A DNA stretch of 64,000 nt from an uncultured Lachnospiraceae bacterium (GTDB taxonomy: Bacteria; Bacillota; Clostridia; Lachnospirales; Lachnospiraceae): contig ONAZ01000003.1 of assembly GCA_900315945.1 (NCBI GenBank), positions 186,514 through 250,513 of the forward strand, given 5' to 3'. The stretch's first letter is position 1. Every line of letters starts with the position of its first letter. Below the pieces are notes generated by a model. It was not told the DNA's origin. It saw nothing but the letters and a program-made list of their open reading frames with translations, and did not search any database. Of this stretch, positions 1 through 7,092 are shown piece by piece. Position numbers and translations under genes: made by a program.

Positions 1-100
1 GTGATTTTACTTCTATACTGTCTTTAGCTAATAATTCAACGATTTGTTTAGATTCAACACCTAATTCCTTAGCTAATTCATATACTCTAACTTTAGCCAT
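1..100 (-). CDS. infB: Translation initiation factor IF-2, N-terminal fragment
   Basis: Only the first 33 codons lie in the window and the gene runs off the left edge. The reading begins MAKVRVYELAKELGVESKQI, the conserved IF-2 N-terminal helical subdomain. IF-2 is the GTPase that places initiator tRNA on the 30S subunit. A GGAGG ribosome binding site stands a few bases upstream of the ATG at 100. It follows ylxQ by 13 bases in the same direction, the standard nusA-operon order, so co-transcription is expected. The GTPase domains cannot be seen here. Confidence 0.93.
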   Translation of the reverse strand, partial: MAKVRVYELAKELGVESKQIVELLAKDSIEVKS

Positions 101-113
101 ATACTTACCTCCG

Positions 114-425
114 TTACACCAAAGGGCTTTCAATCTTGTCAATTATTCCCTTTGCGAAATTCTCATCTAAAATTGCAAGCGAAGCTCTATATTCTTTACC
201 CAAAGCATGACCAAGTTCTTCTTTAGTACTGTAAAAAATAATTGGAGTTTCGTAAAATTTACACATGTCATTAAACTTTTTTCTAGTATTATCTGAAGCG
301 TCATTAGCAACTATAACAAGATTAGCATATCCTGTCTTAACAGCTTTCTCAACAGAGAACTCTCCGCTACTGACTTTTCTTGCTCTACTAGCCAATCCTA
401 TAAGTGATAAGGATTTATTCATCAT
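114..425 (-). CDS. ylxQ: YlxQ-type L7Ae-family RNA-binding protein
   Basis: A 103-residue protein of the L7Ae/L30e/S12e/Gadd45 family, the small RNA-binding protein usually encoded between nusA and infB. Family features visible are LIGLASRARKVSSGE near the N-terminus (residues 7-22) and the hydrophobic strand LVIVANDAS followed by a K-rich helix. It probably binds kink-turn RNA on ribosomes, but its exact role in Firmicutes is unsettled. Its start overlaps the nusA stop by 11 bases; two ATG codons (425 and 422) are possible, with GAGGT upstream inside nusA. The ylxR gene that normally sits between nusA and ylxQ is absent. Confidence 0.88.
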   Translation of the reverse strand: MMNKSLSLIGLASRARKVSSGEFSVEKAVKTGYANLVIVANDASDNTRKKFNDMCKFYETPIIFYSTKEELGHALGKEYRASLAILDENFAKGIIDKIESPLV

Positions 426-1608
426 CTTCTTTTACCTCATCTGCACTTTCTTCTGTGCTATCTTCTTCAGAATAATCATCTTCATAATAATACTCTTCAT
501 CTTCGTAGTATTCGCCTTCTTCATCATAGTAATAATCATCACCATCAACGAAATACTCATCGAATTCTCCAGACTCTCTAGCCTGCGTTTCGCTTTTAAT
601 ATCAATTTTATAATTTGTAAGTCTAGCTGCAAGTCTTGCATTCTGACCTGATTTACCGATTGCTAGTGATAATTGATAATCAGGAACAATTACTTGTGCA
701 GTTTTTTCTTCTTCATCAGCAATAACACCAATTACCTTTGCAGGACTAAGGGCATTTTCAATAAGCTGTGCAGGGTTTTCACTCCAATTGATAATATCAA
801 TTTTTTCACCATTAAGTTCATCAACAATAGCATTTACACGTGTTCCATTAACACCAACACATGCACCAACAGGATCAACATTTTCATCTGTTGAATATAC
901 AGAAATCTTTGTTCTGCTTCCTGCTTCTCTGGCAACATTCTTAATTTCAACAATGCCATCTCTTATCTCAGATACCTCTTCATTAAAGAGACCTTTGACA
1001 AGTGCCGGATGTGTTCTAGATACATTAACCTTTACACCCTTATTATTCTTCTCAACTTTAAGGATAAACACCTTGATTCTATCAGATTGTCTGTAATGCT
1101 CTCCCTTAACCTGTTCTTTTTCTGGAAGGAATGCATCAACTTTACCAAGATCAATACAAATTGTTCTTCCCATAAATCTCTGAACAATACCAGTTACAAC
1201 TGTATTATTTAATTCACTATATTCACTATAAATATTACTCTTCTCTACATCACGAAGTCTCTGTGTAATTGTACCCTTTGCATTCTGTGTGGCAACTCTG
1301 CTAAATTCCTTTGTATCAATTTCAGTATTAACAGTATCGCCAACTTTAAATACCTTATCAATCTTAACAGCATCTTCTAGACTAATCTGATCTACTTCAT
1401 TTTCAACTTCTTCAACAACTTCTCTTGACTGAATAATACGACATTCAATCTTATCTCTATCGATAAATACTGTGAAGTTATCTTTTGTGCCAAAATGTTG
1501 CTTACATGCATTGAGAAGTGCTTCTTCTAACGCATCAAATACAACGTCTTTTGTAATTCCTTTCTCTTCTAATCCTTCCAACGCTTCCATAAATACTTTA
1601 ACGTCCAT
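415..1608 (-). CDS. nusA: Transcription termination/antitermination protein NusA
   Basis: 397 residues. It contains, in order, the RNA polymerase-binding N-terminal domain (about 1-125), an S1 domain (about 130-200, with TGIVQRFMGRTICIDLGKVDAFLP), and two KH domains carrying the GxxG-type loops GVNGTR (near 255) and AIGKSGQNAR (near 320). NusA binds RNA polymerase and modulates pausing, termination and antitermination. The last 45 residues are an acidic, tyrosine-rich tail (repeated DDYYY, EEYYY, EDDYSEED) with no family counterpart I know of. The ATG at 1608 has AAGGAGG upstream that overlaps the end of rimP, so rimP and nusA are probably coupled. Confidence 0.97.
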   Translation of the reverse strand: MDVKVFMEALEGLEEKGITKDVVFDALEEALLNACKQHFGTKDNFTVFIDRDKIECRIIQSREVVEEVENEVDQISLEDAVKIDKVFKVGDTVNTEIDTKEFSRVATQNAKGTITQRLRDVEKSNIYSEYSELNNTVVTGIVQRFMGRTICIDLGKVDAFLPEKEQVKGEHYRQSDRIKVFILKVEKNNKGVKVNVSRTHPALVKGLFNEEVSEIRDGIVEIKNVAREAGSRTKISVYSTDENVDPVGACVGVNGTRVNAIVDELNGEKIDIINWSENPAQLIENALSPAKVIGVIADEEEKTAQVIVPDYQLSLAIGKSGQNARLAARLTNYKIDIKSETQARESGEFDEYFVDGDDYYYDEEGEYYEDEEYYYEDDYSEEDSTEESADEVKEDDE

Positions 1609-1619
1609 AATATTCCTCC

Positions 1620-2084
1620 TTAAAAATCAAACGCTAATCTAACTAATGAAACATTTTTCTTTTCAAATGTAATTTCTTCATCATCAATTTTTATTACAAA
1701 AGAATTCTTATCATGGGAAATTAATTCGCCTTCAAACTCTTTCTTACCATTTACTTTTGCAAAAGTACGAACTTCAATATTCTTCCCAATACTTCTGTCA
1801 AAATCTTTATCTTTCTTAAGAGGTCGACCAAGACCAGGTGAACTCACTTCAAAAATGTATTGTTCTTTAATATAATCATGTTCATCCAGAAGTTCATTCA
1901 TTTTACGTGAAACATCAACGCAATCATCAATTGTTATACCACCCGGCTTATCAATATAAGCCCTCAAATAATAATCTTGGCCTTCTTTTACATATTCAAC
2001 ATCAAATAATTCAAAAGAAAGCTCGTCTAATATAGGAAGTATCAACTCCTCAGTCTTCTTCTCAATATCCTCTCTCTTAGACAT
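1620..2084 (-). CDS. rimP: Ribosome maturation factor RimP
   Basis: 154 residues from the preferred start. RimP is needed for maturation of the 30S subunit. Family landmarks are the N-terminal alpha/beta domain with LRAYIDKPGGITIDDCVDVSR and the boundary motif YIFEVSSPGLGRPLK, followed by a C-terminal Sm-like barrel (about 90-154). I chose the ATG at 2084 because GGTGGTGA stands 5 bases upstream. A GTG at 2096 would add four residues (MVNN) but lacks a site. It is the first gene of rimP-nusA-ylxQ-infB, and the terminator of the tRNA-Glu lies upstream. I see no convincing promoter in the 66 bases between that terminator and the start. Confidence 0.95.
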   Translation of the reverse strand: MSKREDIEKKTEELILPILDELSFELFDVEYVKEGQDYYLRAYIDKPGGITIDDCVDVSRKMNELLDEHDYIKEQYIFEVSSPGLGRPLKKDKDFDRSIGKNIEVRTFAKVNGKKEFEGELISHDKNSFVIKIDDEEITFEKKNVSLVRLAFDF

Positions 2085-2150
2085 GTTATTCACCACCCAT
2101 CTTAAGGATTCCTACGATATTACATTAACATAAAGCTTACATATAAATAA

Positions 2151-2176
2151 TGAAGAGCAAGTTTCCTTGCTCTTCA
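2151..2176 (-). terminator. Hairpin terminator after tRNA-Glu
   Basis: An 11-bp perfect stem (TGAAGAGCAAG with CTTGCTCTTCA) closes a 4-base loop and is followed on the minus strand by TTATTTATAT. It lies 21 bases past the tRNA-Glu 3' end and ahead of rimP. The U-rich tail is interrupted, so termination may be incomplete. Confidence 0.65.
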
Positions 2177-2197
2177 CTCGTAAAAACATTATGTAAC

Positions 2198-2269
2198 CAG
2201 TTCGTAGGGGAGTCGAACCCCTGATTCTGCCGTGAGAGGGCAGCGTCTTAACCACTTGACCAACGAACC
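2198..2269 (-). tRNA. tRNA-Glu (anticodon CUC)
   Basis: The cloverleaf reads cleanly on the minus strand. It has a 7-bp acceptor (GGTTCGT with ACGAACT, one G-U pair), a D arm with GGTCAAGTGGTTAAGAC, an anticodon stem CTGCC/GGCAG with loop CTCTCAC and anticodon CTC at 2236-2234, and a T arm GGGGTTCGACTCCCC. The discriminator is G at 2198. No CCA is encoded. The CUC anticodon reads GAG only, so a UUC isoacceptor must exist elsewhere in the genome. Confidence 0.95.
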
Positions 2270-2295
2270 AAAGCGTTGTAATCACAACAAATAGT

Positions 2296-2324
2296 ATAAT
2301 ATACTAATACGGCTCGAATTGCAA
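2296..2324 (-). promoter_or_regulatory. Sigma-A promoter of tRNA-Glu
   Basis: -35 TTGCAA (2324-2319), 17-base spacer, -10 TATTAT (2301-2296). The predicted start near 2288 lies about 20 bases before the mature tRNA 5' end. Confidence 0.7.
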
Positions 2325-2347
2325 GTGTTTTTTGAAGATTTTCGACT

Positions 2348-3364
2348 TTAATCTTCGTATCCGTTAGGATTATTCTTCTGCCATCTCCATGAATCGGCAC
2401 ACATTTCCTTAATTCCATACTTTGCTTCCCATCCAAGCTCTTTCTTAGCCTTAGAAGGATCAGCATAACATGTAGCTATATCTCCTGCACGACGAGGCTT
2501 AATAGAATATGGAATCTTAAGATTATTAGCTTCCTCGAAATTCTTAACAATATCAAGAACAGAATAACCTGTACCTGTTCCAAGATTGTAAATGCAAAGG
2601 CCTGCATTTTCTTCTATTTTCTTAAGGGCTTTAACATGGCCATCTGCAAGATCAACAACATGAATGTAATCTCTTACACCAGTTCCATCTGGCGTATCAT
2701 AGTCATTACCAAATACACCAAGCTCTTCTCTCTTACCTACAGCAACCTGTGTAATATAAGGCATTAAGTTATTAGGAATACCATTAGGATTCTCCCCCAT
2801 AGTTCCTGACTGATGAGCTCCAATAGGATTAAAGTAACGAAGTAATACTACATTCCATTCATTATCAGCCTTCTGCATGTCTGATAGAATTTGCTCAAGC
2901 ATAGACTTTGTCCATCCATAAGGATTAGTACATTGTCCCTTAGGGCACTCTTCAGTAATTGGAATCTGCGCTGGATCACCATATACAGTAGCAGAACTTG
3001 AGAAAATAATATTCTTAACACCGTGTTTTCTCATCTCATCAACAAGAGTAAGTGTACCTGTAATATTATTATCATAATACTCCCAAGGCTTCTCTACTGA
3101 TTCACCAACTGCCTTAAGTCCAGCAAAATGAATACAAGAATCTATTTTCTCATTATCAAAAATCTTCTCTAGAATCTTTCTATCTCTAATATCACCTTCG
3201 TAAAACTTAACGTCTTTACCTGTAATAGCTTTAACTCTATCAAGGGATTTAACGCTAGAATTAGATAAATTATCAAGTACTACAACGTCATATCCATTAT
3301 TCTGAAGTTCAACAACAGTATGACTCCCTATATATCCTGTTCCACCTGTAACTAAAATTGCCAT
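2348..3364 (-). CDS. galE: UDP-glucose 4-epimerase
   Basis: 338 residues, the usual GalE length. This extended short-chain dehydrogenase interconverts UDP-galactose and UDP-glucose using bound NAD in the cytoplasm (Leloir pathway and supply of sugar nucleotides for surface polysaccharide). The N-terminal [11 protein letters not shown] is the NAD-binding glycine motif; SSSATVYG supplies the catalytic Ser region and YGWTK the Tyr-x3-Lys pair. YFNPIGAH and [13 protein letters not shown] are also family-typical. The ATG at 3364 lies 9 bases past AGGAGG. A TTG two codons upstream is less likely. It stands alone with its own promoter, between a ribosomal protein operon and the tRNA. Confidence 0.96.
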   Translation of the reverse strand: MAILVTGGTGYIGSHTVVELQNNGYDVVVLDNLSNSSVKSLDRVKAITGKDVKFYEGDIRDRKILEKIFDNEKIDSCIHFAGLKAVGESVEKPWEYYDNNITGTLTLVDEMRKHGVKNIIFSSSATVYGDPAQIPITEECPKGQCTNPYGWTKSMLEQILSDMQKADNEWNVVLLRYFNPIGAHQSGTMGENPNGIPNNLMPYITQVAVGKREELGVFGNDYDTPDGTGVRDYIHVVDLADGHVKALKKIEENAGLCIYNLGTGTGYSVLDIVKNFEEANNLKIPYSIKPRRAGDIATCYADPSKAKKELGWEAKYGIKEMCADSWRWQKNNPNGYED

Positions 3365-3400
3365 ATTCAAAGTCCTCCTAAAAGTTCATTAACAAGTACT

Positions 3401-3429
3401 ATTTTATACTATATTTATTATAATATCAA
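3401..3429 (-). promoter_or_regulatory. Probable galE promoter
   Basis: -35 TTGATA (3429-3424), 17-base spacer, -10 TAAAAT (3406-3401) on the minus strand, about 30 bases before the ribosome binding site. The -35 abuts a 73-nt hairpin at 3431-3503. Confidence 0.6.
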
Positions 3430-3430
3430 T

Positions 3431-3503
3431 AATATCCATCAACATAACTCTCCTTCAACTGAACTATAGTTCAATGTTTCAGGAGAGTTATTTGATGGAT
3501 ATT
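3431..3503. repeat. Family A palindromic element, copy A1
   Basis: A 73-nt near-perfect hairpin. The outer arms AATATCCATCAA/TTGATGGATATT (12 bp) and TAACTCTCCT/AGGAGAGTTA (10 bp) surround the core TCAACTGAAC-TATA-GTTCAATGTTTC. The core recurs at 3528-3574 (reverse strand) and twice at 16195-16340, with different arms each time. It lies directly upstream of the galE -35 box and is followed on the right by an (AT)n run at about 3501-3525. Function unknown. Confidence 0.8.
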
Positions 3504-3523
3504 AATATATATATATATATATT

Positions 3524-3575
3524 ATAAAAGCCCCTTTCGAAACATTGAGCATAGCTCTGTTGAGAAAGGGGCTTA
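3524..3575 (-). terminator. Terminator of infC-rpmI-rplT, carrying family A core (copy A4)
   Basis: The 11-bp stem AAGCCCCTTTC/GAAAGGGGCTT is followed on the minus strand by TTTTATAAT, 28 bases past the rplT stop. The apex reads TCAACAGAGC-TATG-CTCAATGTTTC, the family A core. The inner pair GAGC/GCTC here replaces GAAC/GTTC of copies A1 and A2, a compensatory change that supports an RNA structure. Confidence 0.85.
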
Positions 3576-3602
3576 TTATATTATGTGAGTTTTTAAACTA
3601 AA

Positions 3603-3959
3603 TTATGCAACCTTAGACTTTGCAAGTTCTACTAGAGAAGCAAAACCTTCTGCATCATTTACTGCCATTTCAGCAAGCATCTTTCTGTTCATCTCAACGC
3701 CTGCAAGCTTAAGTCCATGCATGAACTTTGAATAGCTAAGACCATTCATTCTTGCTGCAGCATTAATTCTTGCAATCCAAAGCTGTCTCATTTGACGCTT
3801 TCTTTGCTTACGACCAGCATATGAGCTTGTTAATGCTCTCATTACAGATTGCTTAGCAACACGATATTGCTTAGAACGAGCACCTCTATAGCCCTTTGCC
3901 ATCTTTAATACTTTATTATGTTTGCTTTTAGCGTTCATTCCGCCTTTAATTCTAGCCAT
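3603..3959 (-). CDS. rplT: 50S ribosomal protein L20
   Basis: 118 residues, the standard length. L20 binds 23S rRNA early in large-subunit assembly and in Firmicutes also represses the infC-rpmI-rplT operon through its mRNA leader. The very basic N-terminus ([27 protein letters not shown]) and [24 protein letters not shown] are typical. It is the last gene of the operon, 26 bases after rpmI, and is followed by the strong terminator at 3524-3575. Confidence 0.98.
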   Translation of the reverse strand: MARIKGGMNAKSKHNKVLKMAKGYRGARSKQYRVAKQSVMRALTSSYAGRKQRKRQMRQLWIARINAAARMNGLSYSKFMHGLKLAGVEMNRKMLAEMAVNDAEGFASLVELAKSKVA

Positions 3960-3985
3960 TAATCTAATCCTCCTTATCAGAAATC

Positions 3986-4183
3986 TTATAGGTATGGTAA
4001 TACCTTTTTCATATTCTTCTCATTTGTCGAATCAGTAATAGCTGATTGACGTAAATTTCTCTTTCTCTTTGTAGTCTTCTTTGTTAAAATATGTGACTTA
4101 TAAGCCTTATTTCTTTTAAGCTTTCCTGTTCCAGTCTTCTTAAAGCGCTTTGCAGCAGCTCTATTTGTCTTAATCTTTGGCAT
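3986..4183 (-). CDS. rpmI: 50S ribosomal protein L35
   Basis: 65 residues. The sequence [21 protein letters not shown] is the L35 N-terminus, followed by the basic [19 protein letters not shown] segment. It is a small structural protein of the large subunit. An AAGGAGG site lies 9 bases before the ATG. It sits between infC (23-base gap) and rplT, the invariant operon order. Confidence 0.98.
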   Translation of the reverse strand: MPKIKTNRAAAKRFKKTGTGKLKRNKAYKSHILTKKTTKRKRNLRQSAITDSTNEKNMKKVLPYL

Positions 4184-4206
4184 TGTTATATCCTCCTTAT
4201 AATTAA

Positions 4207-4713
4207 TTAACGTTTTTCTGCCAGAACCAAACTAATTGATCTTCCTTCTTGTTTTGGTTCTTTCTCCACTGTGGCAACATCAGACATAGCCTCAGCAAAA
4301 TCATATAAGATATGCTTACTATCTGACATATGAGCCATCTCGCGACCTCTAAATCTCAAAGTTACTTTTACTTTGTTTCCTTTAGCAATGAACTTTCTAG
4401 CCGCATTCATCTTAGTATTCAAGTCATTAGATTCAATGTTTGGAGACATTCTAATTTCTTTAACTTCAACAGTTTTTTGTTTCTTCTTAGCTTCCTTTTC
4501 CTTGCGTGCCTGTTCATAACGGTATTTACCATAATCAACAATCTTGCATACAGGCGGTTTAGCTTTAGGCGCAATCTTAACAAGATCAAGTCCTGCATCA
4601 TCAGCTAACTTCATAGCCTCCTTAGCAGACATGATTCCAAGTTGCTCACCATCATCACCAATAAGTCGAATCTCTCTGTCTCTAATTTGTTCATTAATTT
4701 GTAAATCGCTAAT
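4207..4713 (-). CDS. infC: Translation initiation factor IF-3, AUU start
   Basis: 168 residues when read from the ATT at 4713. IF-3 prevents premature subunit joining and checks the start codon. The in-frame ATG at 4632 would remove the conserved N-terminal segment [29 protein letters not shown]. No ATG, GTG or TTG exists between it and the AGGAGG site, which lies 9 bases before the ATT. Rare AUU starts are known for infC, where they allow IF-3 to repress its own translation. The N domain spans about 1-75, and the C domain carries [15 protein letters not shown]. It heads the infC-rpmI-rplT operon behind an attenuator leader. Confidence 0.95.
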   Translation of the reverse strand: MSDLQINEQIRDREIRLIGDDGEQLGIMSAKEAMKLADDAGLDLVKIAPKAKPPVCKIVDYGKYRYEQARKEKEAKKKQKTVEVKEIRMSPNIESNDLNTKMNAARKFIAKGNKVKVTLRFRGREMAHMSDSKHILYDFAEAMSDVATVEKEPKQEGRSISLVLAEKR

Positions 4714-4729
4714 GGTTCTATACCTCCTA

Positions 4730-4860
4730 CAATAAAAAAGTGGATAGACAGACTATCCACTTAAATCAACACAATTAAATCACATTGAAATATTAAACAC
4801 TAAGTCGCCAAATGCGCTTAGGTGAGAGTGGATACTCTTCTTTCTTTTACAACAAAACAT
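4730..4860 (-). promoter_or_regulatory. infC leader with transcription attenuator (L20-leader-like)
   Basis: The roughly 140-base leader ends in an intrinsic terminator: a 10-bp stem AAGTGGATAG/CTATCCACTT (4738-4762) plus TTTTTTATT. An upstream stretch, 4834-4827 (TATCCACT), is complementary to AGTGGATA of the terminator and could form an antiterminator. Between them is a second hairpin, CTAAGCGC-ATTTG-GCGACTTAG (about 4802-4823). In Bacillus the corresponding leader is controlled by L20 binding. The same logic is inferred here from layout, not proven. Confidence 0.75.
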
Positions 4861-4890
4861 AATTTATCATATAATATATATGAATGTCAA
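4861..4890 (-). promoter_or_regulatory. infC operon promoter
   Basis: -35 TTGACA (4890-4885), 18-base spacer and -10 TAAATT (4866-4861), with an extended TG one base before the -10. The start would fall near 4854, at the beginning of the attenuator leader. Confidence 0.65.
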
Positions 4891-4950
4891 TACATTTATT
4901 ATATTTTTTATGATAAATTATAAACACTTAATCTATACTTCGAACATATC

Positions 4951-6162
4951 TTATAGTAATGTTCTTACAATCTTTGGCTTGTATCCTTCATCATCAAGGG
5001 CCTTAAGGATGTTCTCCTTATGCTCAGTACCAAAAGCCTCCATTGTAATTCTTAGTTCCACAGCAGCATTCCTATTAGTTGACACGAACTGGTTATGCTC
5101 CAGTTTAATTACATTACCCTGCTTCTCTGCAATAAGTTGTGATACTTTAGCAAGCATACCTGGTTTGTCAGGCAAAAGTACTGATACTGTAAATATTCTA
5201 TCTCTGAATATAAGTCCTTGCTGAACTACAGAAGACATTGTAATAACATCCATGTTACCACCACTAAGGATTGATACAACTCTCTTATTTTTGATTTTAA
5301 GCTGATTAAGAGCTGCAACTGTAAGTAATCCTGAATTCTCTACTACCATCTTGTGGTTCTCAACCATATCAAGAAATGCAGCAATAAGTTCATCATCTTC
5401 TACAGTTATAATCTCATCAAGATTCTCTTTAATATAAGGGAAAATATGCTCGCCAGGTGTCTTAACAGCTGTACCATCAGCAATTGTATTGACAGAAGGA
5501 AGTGATGTAACTTCACCTTTTTCAAAAGACGCTTTCATACAAGCTGCTCCGGCAGGTTCAACACCAATAACCTTAATCTTTGGATTAAGAAGTTTAGCAA
5601 GAGTAGATACGCCAGTAGCCAAACCGCCTCCTCCTATTGGAACAAGTATATACTCCACAAGAGGTAGTTCTTTGAAGATTTCCATAGCAATTGTTCCCTG
5701 ACCTGTAGCAACAGCCAAATCATCAAATGGATGAATAAATGTTAATCCATCTTTTTCTGCCATTTCCATTGCTTTAGCACAAGCCTCATCATATACATCA
5801 CCAGAAAGCACAACTTCAGCTCCATAGTTTTTAGTTCTATTAACTTTAATAAGGGGTGTTGTTGTAGGCATAACAATTGTTGCCTTACATCCAAATAATT
5901 TAGCAGCATATGCTACACCCTGAGCGTGATTTCCTGCTGATGCTGTTATAAGACCACGTTTTCTTTCATCCTCACTAAGGGTACTAATCTTATAATAAGC
6001 ACCTCTAACCTTATATGCACCAGTAAATTGCATGTTTTCAGGCTTGAGATATACTTGATTATTACATCTCTCACTTAGGAAGTCACTATAAACTAATTTT
6101 GTTTCTAATGTAACTTTACTAACAATTTTACTTGCTTCTTCAAACTTATCTAACGTTAACAT
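4951..6162 (-). CDS. ilvA: Threonine ammonia-lyase with C-terminal ACT domain
   Basis: 403 residues. A PLP enzyme that deaminates L-threonine to 2-oxobutanoate, feeding isoleucine synthesis or threonine catabolism. The PLP lysine lies in FTGAYKVRGA (about residue 51), SAGNHAQGVA is the substrate loop, and GGGGLATG binds the cofactor phosphate. A single ACT regulatory domain occupies about 325-403 (FTVSVLLPDKPGMLAKV). This length matches the short one-ACT class rather than the 500-residue biosynthetic IlvA, so a catabolic (TdcB-like) role is equally possible. It follows ftsY by 30 bases and is probably its last co-transcribed gene. No clear terminator follows it before the infC promoter. Confidence 0.92.
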   Translation of the reverse strand: MLTLDKFEEASKIVSKVTLETKLVYSDFLSERCNNQVYLKPENMQFTGAYKVRGAYYKISTLSEDERKRGLITASAGNHAQGVAYAAKLFGCKATIVMPTTTPLIKVNRTKNYGAEVVLSGDVYDEACAKAMEMAEKDGLTFIHPFDDLAVATGQGTIAMEIFKELPLVEYILVPIGGGGLATGVSTLAKLLNPKIKVIGVEPAGAACMKASFEKGEVTSLPSVNTIADGTAVKTPGEHIFPYIKENLDEIITVEDDELIAAFLDMVENHKMVVENSGLLTVAALNQLKIKNKRVVSILSGGNMDVITMSSVVQQGLIFRDRIFTVSVLLPDKPGMLAKVSQLIAEKQGNVIKLEHNQFVSTNRNAAVELRITMEAFGTEHKENILKALDDEGYKPKIVRTLL

Positions 6163-6192
6163 TTTATGTCACCTCGCTTAGTATACATTAAA

Positions 6193-7068
6193 TTACTCAA
6201 ATAACTTATCAACATATTCATCTACATCGAATTCTTTAAGGTCATCTACTCCTTCGCCATAACCAATGTATTTTACCGGAATACCTAATTCAGATTGTAT
6301 TGCTATAGCAATACCACCCTTTGCAGTACCATCCATTTTCGTAAGAATTATTCCACTTACATCAGTTGCTTCAGTAAATTCTCTTGCCTGCATTAATGCA
6401 TTTTGTCCTGTAGTTGCATCAAGAACAACTAAAGTCTCCTTACTTGCATCAGAATATTCTTTATCCACAATTCTATTAATTTTCTTAAGTTCTTCCATTA
6501 AGTTTTTCTTATTATGAAGTCTTCCAGCTGTATCTACAAGAAGCACATCAACATTTCTAGACTTAGAAGCCTTAAGAGCATCAAATACAACAGAAGAAGG
6601 ATCAGAGCCTTCACTGCCACCAATTAATTCAACTCCAGCTCGATTTGCCCATTCTTCTAACTGTTCTCTTGCTGCAGCACGGAATGTATCAGCTGCACAC
6701 ATAAGGACTTTCTTACCATTACTCTTGTATTTAGTAGCAAGTTTGCCAATTGAAGTTGTCTTTCCTACGCCATTTACACCAACAATAAGGCAGACAACAT
6801 TGTTATTCAAGAAATCATAAGCGTCTTCGCTTTGATTCATTCTCTCCTTAATTATTTCTTTAAGAAGTTCCTTACACTCTTCTGGCTTTTTTATCTTTTC
6901 TTTAAATGTCCTGTTCTTCAATTCATGAAGTATAGATTCAGTAGCATATACTCCCAAATCACCCATAATAAGCATCTCTTCTAATTCTTCATAGAAATCA
7001 TTATCGATTTCAGAAAAACCAGTGAAAAGACCATTCATAAATTTTGAGAAAAAACCTTGTTCACCCAT
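6193..7068 (-). CDS. ftsY: Signal recognition particle receptor FtsY
   Basis: 291 residues. FtsY is the membrane-associated GTPase that docks SRP-ribosome complexes at the translocon. The NG domain is complete: N bundle (about 10-90), P-loop GVNGVGKTT (about 98-106), DTFRAAA, DTAGR and the TKMDG base-specificity motif, ending with the membrane-linked GEGVDDLKEFD. The acidic A domain is almost missing, with only about ten residues (MGEQGFFSKF) before the N domain, as in other short Firmicutes versions. It lies 24 bases after smc in the same transcription unit. Confidence 0.97.
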   Translation of the reverse strand: MGEQGFFSKFMNGLFTGFSEIDNDFYEELEEMLIMGDLGVYATESILHELKNRTFKEKIKKPEECKELLKEIIKERMNQSEDAYDFLNNNVVCLIVGVNGVGKTTSIGKLATKYKSNGKKVLMCAADTFRAAAREQLEEWANRAGVELIGGSEGSDPSSVVFDALKASKSRNVDVLLVDTAGRLHNKKNLMEELKKINRIVDKEYSDASKETLVVLDATTGQNALMQAREFTEATDVSGIILTKMDGTAKGGIAIAIQSELGIPVKYIGYGEGVDDLKEFDVDEYVDKLFE

Positions 7069-7092
7069 ATACTCACTCTTTCTATAATAAGC

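Noticed and set aside
265-1212. Several 60-130-codon plus-strand frames across nusA
   Set aside because: They are shadows of the nusA coding frame, with Ile/Phe/Asn-rich products and no ribosome binding sites.
3501-3525. (AT)n run considered as a microsatellite of interest
   Set aside because: It is short and lies in an AT-rich spacer. Its only likely relevance is as flexible DNA between a terminator and a palindrome.
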